Shown in pieces: positions 8,157 through 16,599 of a stretch of 64,000 nt of DNA. This DNA comes from Candidatus Saccharimonadota bacterium. GTDB taxonomy: Bacteria > Patescibacteriota > Saccharimonadia > Saccharimonadales > Saccharimonadaceae. Below the pieces are notes generated by a model. That model was not told the DNA's origin, searched no databases, and saw only the letters and a program-made list of their open reading frames with translations. A program made the position numbers and the translations under genes. Where the stretch lies: positions 79,629 through 143,628 of the forward strand of contig CAJPQK010000002.1 of the NCBI GenBank assembly GCA_905372835.1. Direction: 5' to 3'. The number at the start of each line of letters is the position of its first letter. The first letter of the stretch is position 1.

Positions 8157-9294
8157 TCCACGTTACCACTATTGTTAATGCCATTAAAATCAAAAAGCCA
8201 GTCGCCTGAATCGTCTCCTCGCGATCTTTCGTCAGTGGCTTTTTCAGCAGTCGAAAGATCGTCATGGTAAACCAACGCCCACCATCAAGTGCTGGGATTG
8301 GCAAAATATTCATCACCGCCAGTGTCAAGGAGATGATTGCCGCCAGAAGTAATACTTGTGTCAAGCCGGAATTAACAACCGACGGGAACAATACACCCAA
8401 GATACCAACCGGACCTGCCACATTGTTGCCCACCTTTACCAAATCAGCCTTGGCTGCCTGCTTCTGCTCTGGTGAACCAACAAACTGCCCGAAGAAGCCG
8501 CCAATCCCCTGTGCTATCATGGAGCCAACTCCCTTCAGCGTCTCGTGAGTTAACTGTACGGTTGTCGCCATACCAACCAATGGCGCTGACCACGTGGCGT
8601 GGATGGTCTCTGACTGATGCGGCACAACGCCCAAATAGCCACCATTTTTTGCCTGATCACGACTCAATAACGTTGTTCGAAAATGTAGCGGCTGCTTGTT
8701 TCGTTTAACCTCAATATTTACCGTTTGCCCAGAAGACTGCTGTGTTACCTCAGACAACTGCGCTGAAGTATCGATCGGTTTTTCATTAATCGCTATAATT
8801 TCATCATCAGCCCGTAGACCAACTTGTGCAGCTGGCGAGCCCTCAGTGAGGCGAACGATCTTGACTGGCGTCTTGACTGACGTATTATCAAACGGCAGCA
8901 TCACTTGATGCGGCAATATCTTAGGCAACCCAAATATAGCCAGTACCGCAAACAACACCACGGCCGCTAGCCAGTTGACCAATACACCTGCTAACAATAT
9001 TTTTGTTTTTACCCAATACCCCGCAGCTCCATACGCACCTTTGCCACGAGCTGAATCGTATTCACCTTTGAGTTTCACAAAGCCACCCAATGGCAACCAG
9101 TTCAAGCTAAACACAACATTCTTGCCCAAAAAACTTTGTTTCGGCTGCCATTTTTTTGCTCGTGGCGGAAAGCCAATACCATACTCCTCCACTTCAACGC
9201 CATTGCGCTTTGCCACGACAGCATGGCCAAGCTCGTGAATAGCCACCAAAAAGACCAAAACCAACAGCCCAATTACAACACCCAAAACAACCAT
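8131..9294 (-). CDS. rseP: site-2 zinc metalloprotease RseP
   Basis: A 387-residue membrane protease. TM1 carries the zinc motif HELGH (residues 20-24). A single PDZ domain covers about 125-205 (GSPAAQVGLRADDEIIAINE). The second half holds the NILPIPALDGGR segment near residue 335, which supplies the third ligand (Asp). Its role by family is cutting membrane-anchored regulators or leftover signal peptides inside the membrane. E. coli RseP has two PDZ domains; this has one, as in many Gram-positive homologues. Start is 4 bp downstream of the uppS stop. Confidence 0.92.
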   Translation of the reverse strand: MVVLGVVIGLLVLVFLVAIHELGHAVVAKRNGVEVEEYGIGFPPRAKKWQPKQSFLGKNVVFSLNWLPLGGFVKLKGEYDSARGKGAYGAAGYWVKTKILLAGVLVNWLAAVVLFAVLAIFGLPKILPHQVMLPFDNTSVKTPVKIVRLTEGSPAAQVGLRADDEIIAINEKPIDTSAQLSEVTQQSSGQTVNIEVKRNKQPLHFRTTLLSRDQAKNGGYLGVVPHQSETIHATWSAPLVGMATTVQLTHETLKGVGSMIAQGIGGFFGQFVGSPEQKQAAKADLVKVGNNVAGPVGILGVLFPSVVNSGLTQVLLLAAIISLTLAVMNILPIPALDGGRWFTMTIFRLLKKPLTKDREETIQATGFLILMALTIVVTWNDIAKLFT

Positions 9295-9297
9295 ATC

Positions 9298-9990
9298 TTA
9301 CCCCCCAAACCTTCGATTTCTCTTAGCGTATTCGTCTAATATCTTTTCAACATCTTCAGCTCGCATATCCGGCCAATGCTTTTCCAAAAACAAAAACTCA
9401 CTCAAGGCTGATCGCCACAACATAAAGTTACTAAGACGCTGCTCGCCACTAGTTCGAACGATCAAATCACAGGGCGGTATCTCTGGTGAGTATAAATTTT
9501 GTTCAATCAACTCAGCTGTCACCTCGTCCTCTGTGACCCCTGAAGCTATGATCCGTTTGACGGCAGTAACAATCTCCTGCTGACCACCATAGTTAAAGCA
9601 CAAAGCCAATGTACCTTTGGTGTAGTGTGCAGTGGCTGACTCAATCTCTTCTATTGCCTGGATGACTTTCTCTGGCAGCTGGTCGCGTGAACCAAGCACC
9701 ACGACACGAACTTGACGGTCATGGAGATATTTCGCATCGGTTTTAACACATTTGACCAATAGCTTCATCAGTTTATCGACTTCCGTTTGCGAACGACGCC
9801 AATTTTCGGAACTAAACGCATATACCGAAACATATTTTACACCAGCATCAATATTGGCCGTCAGAACTTCTTTCATGGCAGTGTAACCCGCCAGATGTCC
9901 TTCATATGCTGGCAGTCCATGTCGTTCAGCCCATCGACGATTACCGTCCATGATATATCCAATATGCTGGGGTACGCTACTCTCACTCAC
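9298..9990 (-). CDS. uppS: undecaprenyl (isoprenyl) diphosphate synthase
   Basis: A 230-residue cis-prenyltransferase. The diphosphate-binding motif MDGNRRWAERHGL is at residues 14-26 (catalytic Asp15), and the C-terminal signature RTSGEQRLSNFMLW lies near 180. It makes the C55 carrier lipid for the cell wall from farnesyl- or geranylgeranyl-diphosphate plus isopentenyl-diphosphate. It overlaps the upstream prenyl synthase gene by 1 bp (9990), so primer and long chain are made from one transcript. Confidence 0.93.
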   Translation of the reverse strand: MSESSVPQHIGYIMDGNRRWAERHGLPAYEGHLAGYTAMKEVLTANIDAGVKYVSVYAFSSENWRRSQTEVDKLMKLLVKCVKTDAKYLHDRQVRVVVLGSRDQLPEKVIQAIEEIESATAHYTKGTLALCFNYGGQQEIVTAVKRIIASGVTEDEVTAELIEQNLYSPEIPPCDLIVRTSGEQRLSNFMLWRSALSEFLFLEKHWPDMRAEDVEKILDEYAKRNRRFGG

Positions 9991-11051
9991 TATTTTATTC
10001 GCTCCATACTATATTGTACCACTTGCTGTAGTAGATTAGCGAAATCACTCGCCCACAAACTTGACGCCCGCGCAGCTTCGCACGCTTCACGCCCCGCCCT
10101 CTCCATCAAAACCTGAGCCACGTCTACGGCGCCGGTCTGCACCATAACATCTTTCACAACCTTCAGGTCGTCTTCCGTCGCTTGTTCATTACCAATGATT
10201 TCTAGCAGCGTTTTCTTCTGAGCTTCAGTACACCGCCCCAAAGTCTCTTGTGCTAAAAATGTATTCTTTCCTTCATGAATATCGTCAAGGTTGCTTTTTC
10301 CTGATTCCTCCGGACTACCAAAAATACCCAACCAATCATCACGAAGCTGAAAAGCCAAGCCCGCCGGCAGCCCAAACGCCTCAACTTGTTGTTGAGCGGT
10401 CTCATCAGTGTCGCCCGCCAAGGCCAGTGCACATAACAGCGGATTTACAAACGTATAAATACTACTCTTCTTATAATATTTCTTGATGATCTGTTCAGAC
10501 GTCGTTGGACGAGTGATTGTACCCGCCACGTCAGCCATCTGGCCAAACCCCGTAATGCCGATATTACGGTGCATTATTTGCTGAACAATTTTTGTATTCA
10601 CATCCATGCGAGACAGAGACCAACTGGCAATGTGTTGCACCAATAGCCCAACATTGATAGCCATCATATCTGATTCAAATCCATCAGCTCCGACTTGCGA
10701 AAACTGCTTTTGGTACTGTTCATGAACTGTTGGCAGCCCGCGGCGCGTCGCAGACCGATCCATAACATCGTCCAGTATAAGCAGATAATCATGCATTAGC
10801 TCAATCGCCGCCGCCAATGACAGTCCAGCTTCGGCATATGTTTCCCCCGTCTTTGCGTCATACAAACACGCTGCCAAAGCACCCCTCAACCGCTTCCCTG
10901 GTCTCAGAGTATATTCACGTATTGTTGACAGTGCCCAGGTCGCCTGCTCGTCATCAACTTCAAGCTGAACCTCCTCAGCAAAATCACATAGCACTTTCTC
11001 GATGTGCTGGTCTATATACGGCGCATAGTTTTTCAAATCTTCAAGAGTCAT
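9990..11051 (-). CDS. trans-polyprenyl (geranylgeranyl/farnesyl) diphosphate synthase
   Basis: A class I isoprenoid synthase, 353 residues from the ATG at 11051, which has GGAGG 11 nt upstream. An in-frame TTG at 11087 would add 12 residues but lacks a site. First Asp-rich motif DDVMDRSATRRG at about residues 94-105; second motif FQLRDDWLG near 240. It condenses isopentenyl-diphosphate onto an allylic primer; product length cannot be read from sequence alone. Lying directly before uppS it most likely supplies the primer for the cell-wall lipid. Confidence 0.85.
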   Translation of the reverse strand: MTLEDLKNYAPYIDQHIEKVLCDFAEEVQLEVDDEQATWALSTIREYTLRPGKRLRGALAACLYDAKTGETYAEAGLSLAAAIELMHDYLLILDDVMDRSATRRGLPTVHEQYQKQFSQVGADGFESDMMAINVGLLVQHIASWSLSRMDVNTKIVQQIMHRNIGITGFGQMADVAGTITRPTTSEQIIKKYYKKSSIYTFVNPLLCALALAGDTDETAQQQVEAFGLPAGLAFQLRDDWLGIFGSPEESGKSNLDDIHEGKNTFLAQETLGRCTEAQKKTLLEIIGNEQATEDDLKVVKDVMVQTGAVDVAQVLMERAGREACEAARASSLWASDFANLLQQVVQYSMERIK

Positions 11052-11092
11052 TTCGGCACATACCTCCAATAGCTGGTCAGTAGCCAATCAGA

Positions 11093-11647
11093 CTAAATAG
11101 TCAGCACATCCTTTTCTTTAGCCTTAAAGAGTTCTTCGATTTGCTTTTGGGTGTCACTCATCAGTGAATCAACTTCTTTTTCAACTCGTTTAAAGTCATC
11201 TTCGCCGAGTTCCTTAGCATCTTTCATGCGCTTAGCATCCTTCAACGCGTCCTGACGAATAGTTCGCATGGCGATTCGTGCCTCTTCTGATTTCTCACTC
11301 ACCTGCTTCACCAACTGCTTGCGGCGCTCTTCAGTGAGAGCTGGAACTGGCACGCGAACCACCCGACCATCATCTGACGGGTTAAAGCCCAAGCTTTGAT
11401 TATCACGGATGGCAGCAGCGATAGCCGTAATATTACTTGGATCAAATGGCGTTACCAGCAGCATCTGAGCTTCTGGAGCAGTCACATTAGCCACTTGATT
11501 GAGCGGCATCCTGGCGCCATAGACCTCGACCATCACACCGTCAAGCATCCCGGCATGCGCACGACCAGTGCGCACTTTTTTCAGCTCATCCTGAAAGTGA
11601 TCCAAAGCTTGTGCCATTTTATCTTCATATGGTTTAGTGTCAAACAT
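11093..11647 (-). CDS. frr: ribosome recycling factor
   Basis: A 184-residue RRF, the usual length. Start chosen at the ATG at 11647, because GGAGG lies 5 nt before it; an in-frame TTG 12 nt earlier is itself part of the ribosome site. Family blocks visible: VRTGRAH (about 27-33), ...RVPVPALTEERRKQLVKQV (about 105-125) and the long C-terminal three-helix bundle. With EF-G it splits post-termination ribosomes. It heads the frr-prenyl synthase-uppS-rseP-CPBP-proS run. Confidence 0.95.
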   Translation of the reverse strand: MFDTKPYEDKMAQALDHFQDELKKVRTGRAHAGMLDGVMVEVYGARMPLNQVANVTAPEAQMLLVTPFDPSNITAIAAAIRDNQSLGFNPSDDGRVVRVPVPALTEERRKQLVKQVSEKSEEARIAMRTIRQDALKDAKRMKDAKELGEDDFKRVEKEVDSLMSDTQKQIEELFKAKEKDVLTI

Positions 11648-11710
11648 ATCTGCCTCCAATTATTTCCTATCTATTATAACAATTTTACTCAGACGACGCT
11701 ACCCGGCCCA

Positions 11711-11719
11711 TGATACAAT
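11711..11719 (+). promoter_or_regulatory. extended -10 promoter, recF (leaderless)
   Basis: TG-A-TACAAT at 11711-11719, 7 nt before the recF ATG at 11727; no ribosome site and no convincing -35. Confidence 0.6.
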
Positions 11720-11726
11720 ATGAATA

Positions 11727-12782
11727 ATGATTTCAAGGTTAAAATTGTATAATTTCCGCTCGTATGAGTTGTTCGAGACGCAACTGGGAGATACCGGGAC
11801 GGTTATCGTTGGGCCAAACGGCACCGGCAAAACCAACCTATTAGAAGCGATATACATAGCGCTGCGTGGCACAAGTTTTCGTGGATCACTGCTTGACTGC
11901 ATGCGCCACCAAACAGCACATACTATCGTTCACCTGGAAACCAACAACCAACCGCGCCGCATCCAACTACTGCGTTCAGCTGATAACGCAGTCACAAAAG
12001 AATTCACCATTGCTGACAGTACTTCCAAAACACTACCTCGAAAACATCGCCTACCTGTCGTATTGTTTGAGCCAAACGATCTGCGGCTGATCTCGTCTTC
12101 TCCGCAGCGACGTCGTGATTTTCTGGATGGGTTATTATCACGGCTGGACGCAACCTATGACGCCCAGCTACGTATTTTTAACCGAACACTCCTACAGCGC
12201 AATGAACTGCTCAAACATCATCCTGAGAACGCTGCCGAGTGGCGAGACCACTTATTTGCATGGGATATAAAATTTGTTCAGTCAGCAAATGCCCTGGCAG
12301 CTGCCCGTGCACATTTTTTATATACCTACGAAAAACGCCTTGAATTACTCTATGCTTCCCTGGCAGGAAAACAGACACCATTCACTGTTAAATACTTGCC
12401 ATCAGTCAGTCTTGACAATTACGAGCAGTCTCTACTGGACAGACTACAGCGTTCTCGTGAATATGAATTAGCGACAGGCTACACCTCCGCCGGACCACAA
12501 CGAGAAGATTTTTTGATATCCCTACACTCTCGGCCAGCCGTTAAAGTTGCTTCTCGCGGCGAAATGCGCACCATCATGCTGGCTTTTAAACTCCTGGAGC
12601 TAGAACTGCAAACTGAACGCACGAAGTATCGTCCGCTCATTTTGATGGATGATGTGTTTTCTGAACTGGATGCAACTCGCGAAAAGCTACTCCAAGAGAC
12701 CATCCAGCACCATCAATTTGTCGTCACGACGACTGATGCCCGCCACCAAAAAGACGGCTGCTTGATTATCTCCACACAATAA
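11727..12782 (+). CDS. recF: DNA replication/repair protein RecF
   Basis: A 351-residue SMC-like ATPase. Walker A GPNGTGKTN at residues 29-37, in the context LYNFRSYELFE that marks RecF. The signature motif lies near 260-270 (STGE-like region, SRGEMRT) and Walker B near 300 (LILMDDVFSELD). It helps load RecA at gapped DNA with RecO/RecR. Usually recF follows dnaA-dnaN; here it stands alone, divergent from frr, with its own leaderless promoter. Confidence 0.93.
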   Translation: MISRLKLYNFRSYELFETQLGDTGTVIVGPNGTGKTNLLEAIYIALRGTSFRGSLLDCMRHQTAHTIVHLETNNQPRRIQLLRSADNAVTKEFTIADSTSKTLPRKHRLPVVLFEPNDLRLISSSPQRRRDFLDGLLSRLDATYDAQLRIFNRTLLQRNELLKHHPENAAEWRDHLFAWDIKFVQSANALAAARAHFLYTYEKRLELLYASLAGKQTPFTVKYLPSVSLDNYEQSLLDRLQRSREYELATGYTSAGPQREDFLISLHSRPAVKVASRGEMRTIMLAFKLLELELQTERTKYRPLILMDDVFSELDATREKLLQETIQHHQFVVTTTDARHQKDGCLIISTQ

Positions 12783-12812
12783 AATCGCCCTCATCAAGAA
12801 GGCGATTTTATT
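12779..12812. terminator. bidirectional terminator between recF and the DUF5663-like gene
   Basis: AAAATCGCC (12781-12789) pairs with GGCGATTTT (12801-12809); A-run on one side, T-run on the other, so it can serve both convergent units. Confidence 0.8.
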
Positions 12813-12823
12813 ACTACCATATA

Positions 12824-13177
12824 CTACTGTTGTTGAATTGCCTCGGAATTCTCAACTAACTCACCTAGTACGATTGTCACATTATCTTCAATAATTTCGT
12901 CGTACTCTGGTACTCGCTCACGAATCCAAGCCTCAACTTGCTCAGCTGGCACATCATCACCTTGTAGCGCCACCAACTCTGCCAACTGCGCATCGTCCAA
13001 CGAATCGACAATTTCCTCACTAATTCGCTCGTTCACAGTATCTTCCACATGCTGAATCAACGCCTGCGCCTGATCATCAGGTAGGTTAATTCCTACCGAG
13101 CTCAGCTGCGCTTTAGTTATCATTGTTGCTTGGATATTTACTTGTGTGTGTTGGTTATCATTCATAGTTACCATCAT
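12824..13177 (-). CDS. small acidic DUF5663-like protein, locus A
   Basis: About 117 residues; the start is uncertain among ATGs at 13177, 13174 and 13165. It is acidic and helical and contains the pattern L..VGINLPDDQAQALIQHVEDTVNERISEEI followed by L-D-D-A-Q-L-A-E-L. The same pattern occurs in the two genes at 48789 and 49319 (ELGLDQLPEEQRKPF... and AGFGMLPPEAKEQM...), so the three are paralogues. I associate this with DUF5663, a family mainly of CPR bacteria with no known function. It follows the coiled-coil gene at 13217 by 39 bp, as at locus B. Confidence 0.6.
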   Translation of the reverse strand: MMVTMNDNQHTQVNIQATMITKAQLSSVGINLPDDQAQALIQHVEDTVNERISEEIVDSLDDAQLAELVALQGDDVPAEQVEAWIRERVPEYDEIIEDNVTIVLGELVENSEAIQQQ

Positions 13178-13216
13178 ACCTTTTTTATCTTTTCTAATCA
13201 ATTTTGCTCATCACGG

Positions 13217-14500
13217 TTAGTTTGCTGGAATCAGCCGACCTGCGGCAGTCTTAGCTAATCTTCCAGAAGCCTTTGCCACCTTTATACCAAACTGTTTAAT
13301 CTTATCAGGGTCGGTATTTACCAGCCGTGCAATCCTATCTTTTGCCGATACCCAAGCGTCGCCCAATGCTTCCCTACGGTCAGCCATACGAGCAGCCCTG
13401 CGTGCTTCAGCTCGACCACGTCGCTCCTCAATACGCTCTTGAGCACTCTCAACATTACGCTGTGCAGTTTCAGACCTCTTGTCCAGCTGATCGATTACTG
13501 TTTTCAACTGAGCAACTTCACCTGCTGCACGCTTCAACCTAGCATTCGCTGCAATGCTCAACCCCTCTTGTTCTTCGGCATCAATTTGTAGTCTCTCATT
13601 CTCAGGATTAGCATCTGCTTTCAACCGAGCAGCTTCCGCCGCTTGTGCCGCCAACTCAGCTTCTTGGCGCAGTCTTACCTCTTCCTTCTCAGCAGTGTCT
13701 AATTCCCTGTTTGTCATCATAGACTCCAAGGCTGCTCCATTATCTGCTTGTTGCTCTTGCTTAATGAACATCTTGTCATCACCATCGCTCAGTTTGTCAG
13801 TCATATTTTCTTTGCTTTGGTCTTCTCGTCGCTGCTGGCGCGCCTCCCGGCGACTTTCACGATCCGCCTGACGATTATCTAGCTCAGCTACTCGTTGATC
13901 ACGCATTTCCTGCCGAGCTTCTCGTCGCTTCTGACGCCTTTCAATTCTAGCAGCCTTGCGCTCACGCGCTACTTTTACATTTTGTAAAATAACATCATTA
14001 CCCTTCTCAAACAGCTCTGCAGCTTTTCCTCGTGCAGCACCCCAAGCATTACTGATTGCTTCTTTAGTCTCAATACCCTTACGGTTAAACACTTCTTTGG
14101 CCTCAACTCCCTTCTGGAGAAGAGCTTCTTTCGCATCACTACTCTTCTGGCCGACAACCTCTCTCGCTTCAGTGCTCTTTTGTGCAATAGTCTCTCGTAC
14201 CATCTCAGCACCACTGGCAATTTGACCCGGCAATTCAGCACCTCGACTAACACCAATGTAAATACGGTCTTTGAGGCCCTTCATCATTTTACCCAAGCCC
14301 TCTTTAGCCTTAGTTTTCAGGGCATTAATTTTCTCTTGACCGTCAGCGATACGCTCATCACGTGTCATCATGCCATTTTCAGTGTCACCTTTTACTGCAC
14401 TTTCGGGAACAACTAGCCCACTCGCTAGATTAGCCCACCCATCAGGAGTAGTGTCCTTAATGTCCGGGAATGCCGGGGCTGCATTCATGTTTTTGTTCAT
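13217..14500 (-). CDS. coiled-coil protein with 11-residue repeats, locus A
   Basis: A 427-residue, highly charged protein with no TM segment or signal peptide. Start taken at the ATG at 14500; an in-frame TTG at 14530 is also open. After a short N-terminal part come five perfect-register 11-residue repeats of the type KEALLQKGVEA (14033-14197), like LEA/apolipoprotein amphipathic repeats, then an Arg/Glu-rich helix (ARIERRQKRREARQEMRDQR), an Ala/Glu coiled coil, and a second Arg-rich helix (RIEERRGRAEARRAARMADR). Possible roles are structural or membrane-surface binding; function unknown. Probably one unit with the DUF5663-like gene downstream. Confidence 0.7.
   Translation of the reverse strand: MNKNMNAAPAFPDIKDTTPDGWANLASGLVVPESAVKGDTENGMMTRDERIADGQEKINALKTKAKEGLGKMMKGLKDRIYIGVSRGAELPGQIASGAEMVRETIAQKSTEAREVVGQKSSDAKEALLQKGVEAKEVFNRKGIETKEAISNAWGAARGKAAELFEKGNDVILQNVKVARERKAARIERRQKRREARQEMRDQRVAELDNRQADRESRREARQQRREDQSKENMTDKLSDGDDKMFIKQEQQADNGAALESMMTNRELDTAEKEEVRLRQEAELAAQAAEAARLKADANPENERLQIDAEEQEGLSIAANARLKRAAGEVAQLKTVIDQLDKRSETAQRNVESAQERIEERRGRAEARRAARMADRREALGDAWVSAKDRIARLVNTDPDKIKQFGIKVAKASGRLAKTAAGRLIPAN
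14033..14197 (-). repeat. five tandem 11-residue repeats inside the locus A coiled-coil gene
   Basis: In order: RETIAQKSTEA, REVVGQKSSDA, KEALLQKGVEA, KEVFNRKGIET, KEAISNAWGAA. Each begins basic-acidic and has hydrophobics at positions 3-5 and 9, the spacing of an 11/3 amphipathic helix. Confidence 0.75.
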
Positions 14501-14548
14501 AGTTTTTCTAATTTTCCTTTTTTGTTTCAATTAGTTCAATCTGTTGTC

Positions 14549-14577
14549 ATACTAGCATAGATTTGCCATTTTGTCAA
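14549..14577 (-). promoter_or_regulatory. promoter, locus A coiled-coil gene
   Basis: TTGACA (14572-14577), 17 nt, TAGTAT (14549-14554) preceded by TGC. The same TGC-TAGTAT arrangement stands before locus B (51346-51374). Leader about 40 nt. Confidence 0.7.
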
Positions 14578-14604
14578 TACACTTATGCAAAATGCAACTC
14601 CAAC

Positions 14605-14636
14605 AAAAATCGGCCACAAACCTGTAGCCGATTTTT
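14605..14636. terminator. bidirectional terminator downstream of tsf
   Basis: AAAAATCGGC (14605-14614) pairs with GCCGATTTTT (14627-14636). Ends the rpsB-tsf unit. Confidence 0.8.
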
Positions 14637-14652
14637 ATGATAGCAACAAACG

Positions 14653-15249
14653 CTATTCGCTGACACCAAGTTCAATTCGCTTAAATTGGCGAACTACAAT
14701 GTTCTCACCCAATTTAGCAATTGCTTCCTTAACGTGCTGCTCAACAGTCTTAGAATCGTCCAAAATGTACGCTTGGCTCATCAACACTTGCTCAGCAAAG
14801 TGCTTGTTCAGCTGACCAGCTACAATCTTCTCGCGCATCTCTTCAGACTTGCTTGCTAGTGCCTCGCTCGCCATCAACTCAGCCTTCACCCGCTCCATCT
14901 CTTCAGCTGGAATATCCTCTGTAGAAGCATACTTCGGGTTCATAGCTGCAATCTGCATAGCGATTTCGTGCGCCAATGTCTTAAAATCATCCAAACGTGC
15001 CACAAAGTCAGTCTCACAGTTAACCTCGACAATCACGCCAATTCGACCAGAGTGAACATAGCTCTCAATCAAACCCTCACGCGCTTCGCGGTCGCCCTTT
15101 TTCTCAGCTTTGGTCAAACCTTTTTTGCGCATCTCTTCCAGTGCCTTATCAAAGTCGCCGTCAGCTTCAACCAACGCTTTTTTGGCATCAGTCAAACCTA
15201 CACCTGTCAATTCGCGCAGTTTTTTAATGTCGTCAACAGAAACGCCCAT
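14653..15249 (-). CDS. tsf: elongation factor Ts
   Basis: A 198-residue EF-Ts of the short bacterial type. The N-terminal UBA domain (residues 1-50, VDDIKKLRELTGVGLTDAKKALVEA) and the core TDFVARLDDF block (near residue 80) are clear. It exchanges GDP on EF-Tu. It follows rpsB by 1 bp, the classic rpsB-tsf operon. Confidence 0.95.
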   Translation of the reverse strand: MGVSVDDIKKLRELTGVGLTDAKKALVEADGDFDKALEEMRKKGLTKAEKKGDREAREGLIESYVHSGRIGVIVEVNCETDFVARLDDFKTLAHEIAMQIAAMNPKYASTEDIPAEEMERVKAELMASEALASKSEEMREKIVAGQLNKHFAEQVLMSQAYILDDSKTVEQHVKEAIAKLGENIVVRQFKRIELGVSE

Positions 15250-15250
15250 C

Positions 15251-15979
15251 CTATTTCTCCTCTTTTTTCACTGGTTTTTCTTCAGTTTTTACACTACCCG
15301 CACCTTCAGCAACAGCTTCGGTGAAATAATCCAACAACAATTGAATACCCTTGATGGCGTCATCGTTACCTGGGATAACGTAGTCAATACCAGTTGGGTT
15401 GACATTCGTATCAACGATAGCAAATACTGGCACACCCAACGTCTGAGCTTCACGAACTGCATTTGCATCAGTCAATGCATCAACCACGACCACTGCGCCT
15501 GGCTTACCCATCAAGTCTTTGATGCCACCGTACTTAATGTTCAAGCTATCAATTTCCTCTTGGAAACGCTGCACTTCCAGTTTGTTGTAGCGCTTTTCCA
15601 AATCACCTGACGCCATGCGCTTTTCCAGGTTCTTCAGCTTCTTGATCTGCTGAGTAATCGTTGAACCGTTGGTCAACATACCACCAATCCAGCGCTCAAC
15701 CACATATGGCTGATTGATTTTTTCAGCTGCCTGACGCACAACATCCTTAGCCTGCTTTTTCGTACCAACAAACAATACTTTGCGGCCTGATCCTGCAATT
15801 TTTGTTAGTTCTGGCAATGCCTTGTCCAATGCCTCAACTGTCTTGACCAAGTCAATGATATGACTGTCCTGACGCTTACTATGAATATATGGCGCCATTT
15901 TTGGGTGCCAGCGGCTGGTTTTGTGTCCAAAATGAACACCTGACTCCAGCAAAGCCTTAATGTCTACCTTTACAGACAT
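15251..15979 (-). CDS. rpsB: 30S ribosomal protein S2
   Basis: A 242-residue S2. Diagnostic blocks: LLESGVHFGHKTSRWHPKM near the N-terminus, FVGTKKQAKDVV and the WIGGMLTN segment near 100, then VVVDALTDANAVREAQTLGVPV. The C-terminus has a Lys/Glu-rich tail. AAGGAG lies 7 nt before the start, and the leader is about 70 nt, longer than most here, so control by S2 at the leader is possible. Confidence 0.96.
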   Translation of the reverse strand: MSVKVDIKALLESGVHFGHKTSRWHPKMAPYIHSKRQDSHIIDLVKTVEALDKALPELTKIAGSGRKVLFVGTKKQAKDVVRQAAEKINQPYVVERWIGGMLTNGSTITQQIKKLKNLEKRMASGDLEKRYNKLEVQRFQEEIDSLNIKYGGIKDLMGKPGAVVVVDALTDANAVREAQTLGVPVFAIVDTNVNPTGIDYVIPGNDDAIKGIQLLLDYFTEAVAEGAGSVKTEEKPVKKEEK

Positions 15980-16058
15980 ATTCTTTCTCCTTTTACCTCA
16001 TCCGCCCACGATTATGGAGTGTGAAACGGATTGTGTCATTAAAATTAGTTACCCGTTA

Positions 16059-16087
16059 ATTATACCACTGTTACTCACCCAAGACAA
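16059..16087 (-). promoter_or_regulatory. promoter, rpsB-tsf
   Basis: TTGTCT (16082-16087), 17 nt, TATAAT (16059-16064). Back to back with the rpmE2 promoter, 7 bp between the two -35 boxes. Confidence 0.75.
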
Positions 16088-16093
16088 CTCCTT

Positions 16094-16122
16094 TTGACAT
16101 TATGGGGTAAATTGTGTACAAT
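16094..16122 (+). promoter_or_regulatory. promoter, rpmE2 (leaderless)
   Basis: TTGACA (16094-16099), 17 nt, TACAAT (16117-16122), 9 nt to the ATG; no ribosome site. Confidence 0.8.
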
Positions 16123-16131
16123 TGAACGGTT

Positions 16132-16488
16132 ATGAAAAGCAGTATTCACCCACAGAACTATCGCCCTGTCGTATTTAGCGACGATCAAGCGGGCTTTGCG
16201 TTCTTGACTCAGTCAACAGCGCAGACAACAGACACCATCAAATGGGAAGATGGTAACACCTACCCTCTCGTTAAAGTCCACATTTCGTCGGCTTCACACC
16301 CATTCTTTACTGGTGAAGAAAAGATTATCGACACTGAAGGTCGTGTTGACCGCTTTAAGGCGCGCCAGGCAGCAGCTGAAGCTCGCAAAGCAGCCTTGGC
16401 AAATAAAGCCAAAAAAGCCGCAGCCAACAAAGCTGCAAAAACTGATGCTCCAAAATCAGACAAAAAGGCTAAAAAGTCTAGCAAATAG
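16132..16488 (+). CDS. rpmE2: 50S ribosomal protein L31 type B with Ala/Lys tail
   Basis: A 118-residue protein. Residues 1-70 match type B L31 (MKSSIHPQNYRPVVF..., then HISSASHPFFTGEEKIIDTEGRVDRF), without the zinc-binding cysteines of type A. After residue 75 comes a 40-residue extension of almost only Ala, Lys, Asp and Ser. Type B L31 is usually 80-90 residues, so the tail is extra; such tails can contact rRNA. Monocistronic, with its own promoter and terminator. Confidence 0.88.
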   Translation: MKSSIHPQNYRPVVFSDDQAGFAFLTQSTAQTTDTIKWEDGNTYPLVKVHISSASHPFFTGEEKIIDTEGRVDRFKARQAAAEARKAALANKAKKAAANKAAKTDAPKSDKKAKKSSK

Positions 16489-16505
16489 CAGAGTATAACG
16501 CCTTA

Positions 16506-16536
16506 AAAAACCGCCTCATCACCGGGGCGGTTTTTA
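16506..16536 (+). terminator. rho-independent terminator, rpmE2
   Basis: AAAACCGCC / GGCGGTTTTT with stem CCGCC (16511-16515) and GGCGG (16526-16530). Confidence 0.85.
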
Positions 16537-16599
16537 TTTAGTTAGTCATTTTTTAATTATTCGGACATTATCCGACAACGCCGCTTCAGCATCAAACAG

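Noticed and set aside
13850..13980. Arg-rich segment as a tandem DNA repeat
   Set aside because: The protein is repetitive in composition but no exact DNA unit repeats.
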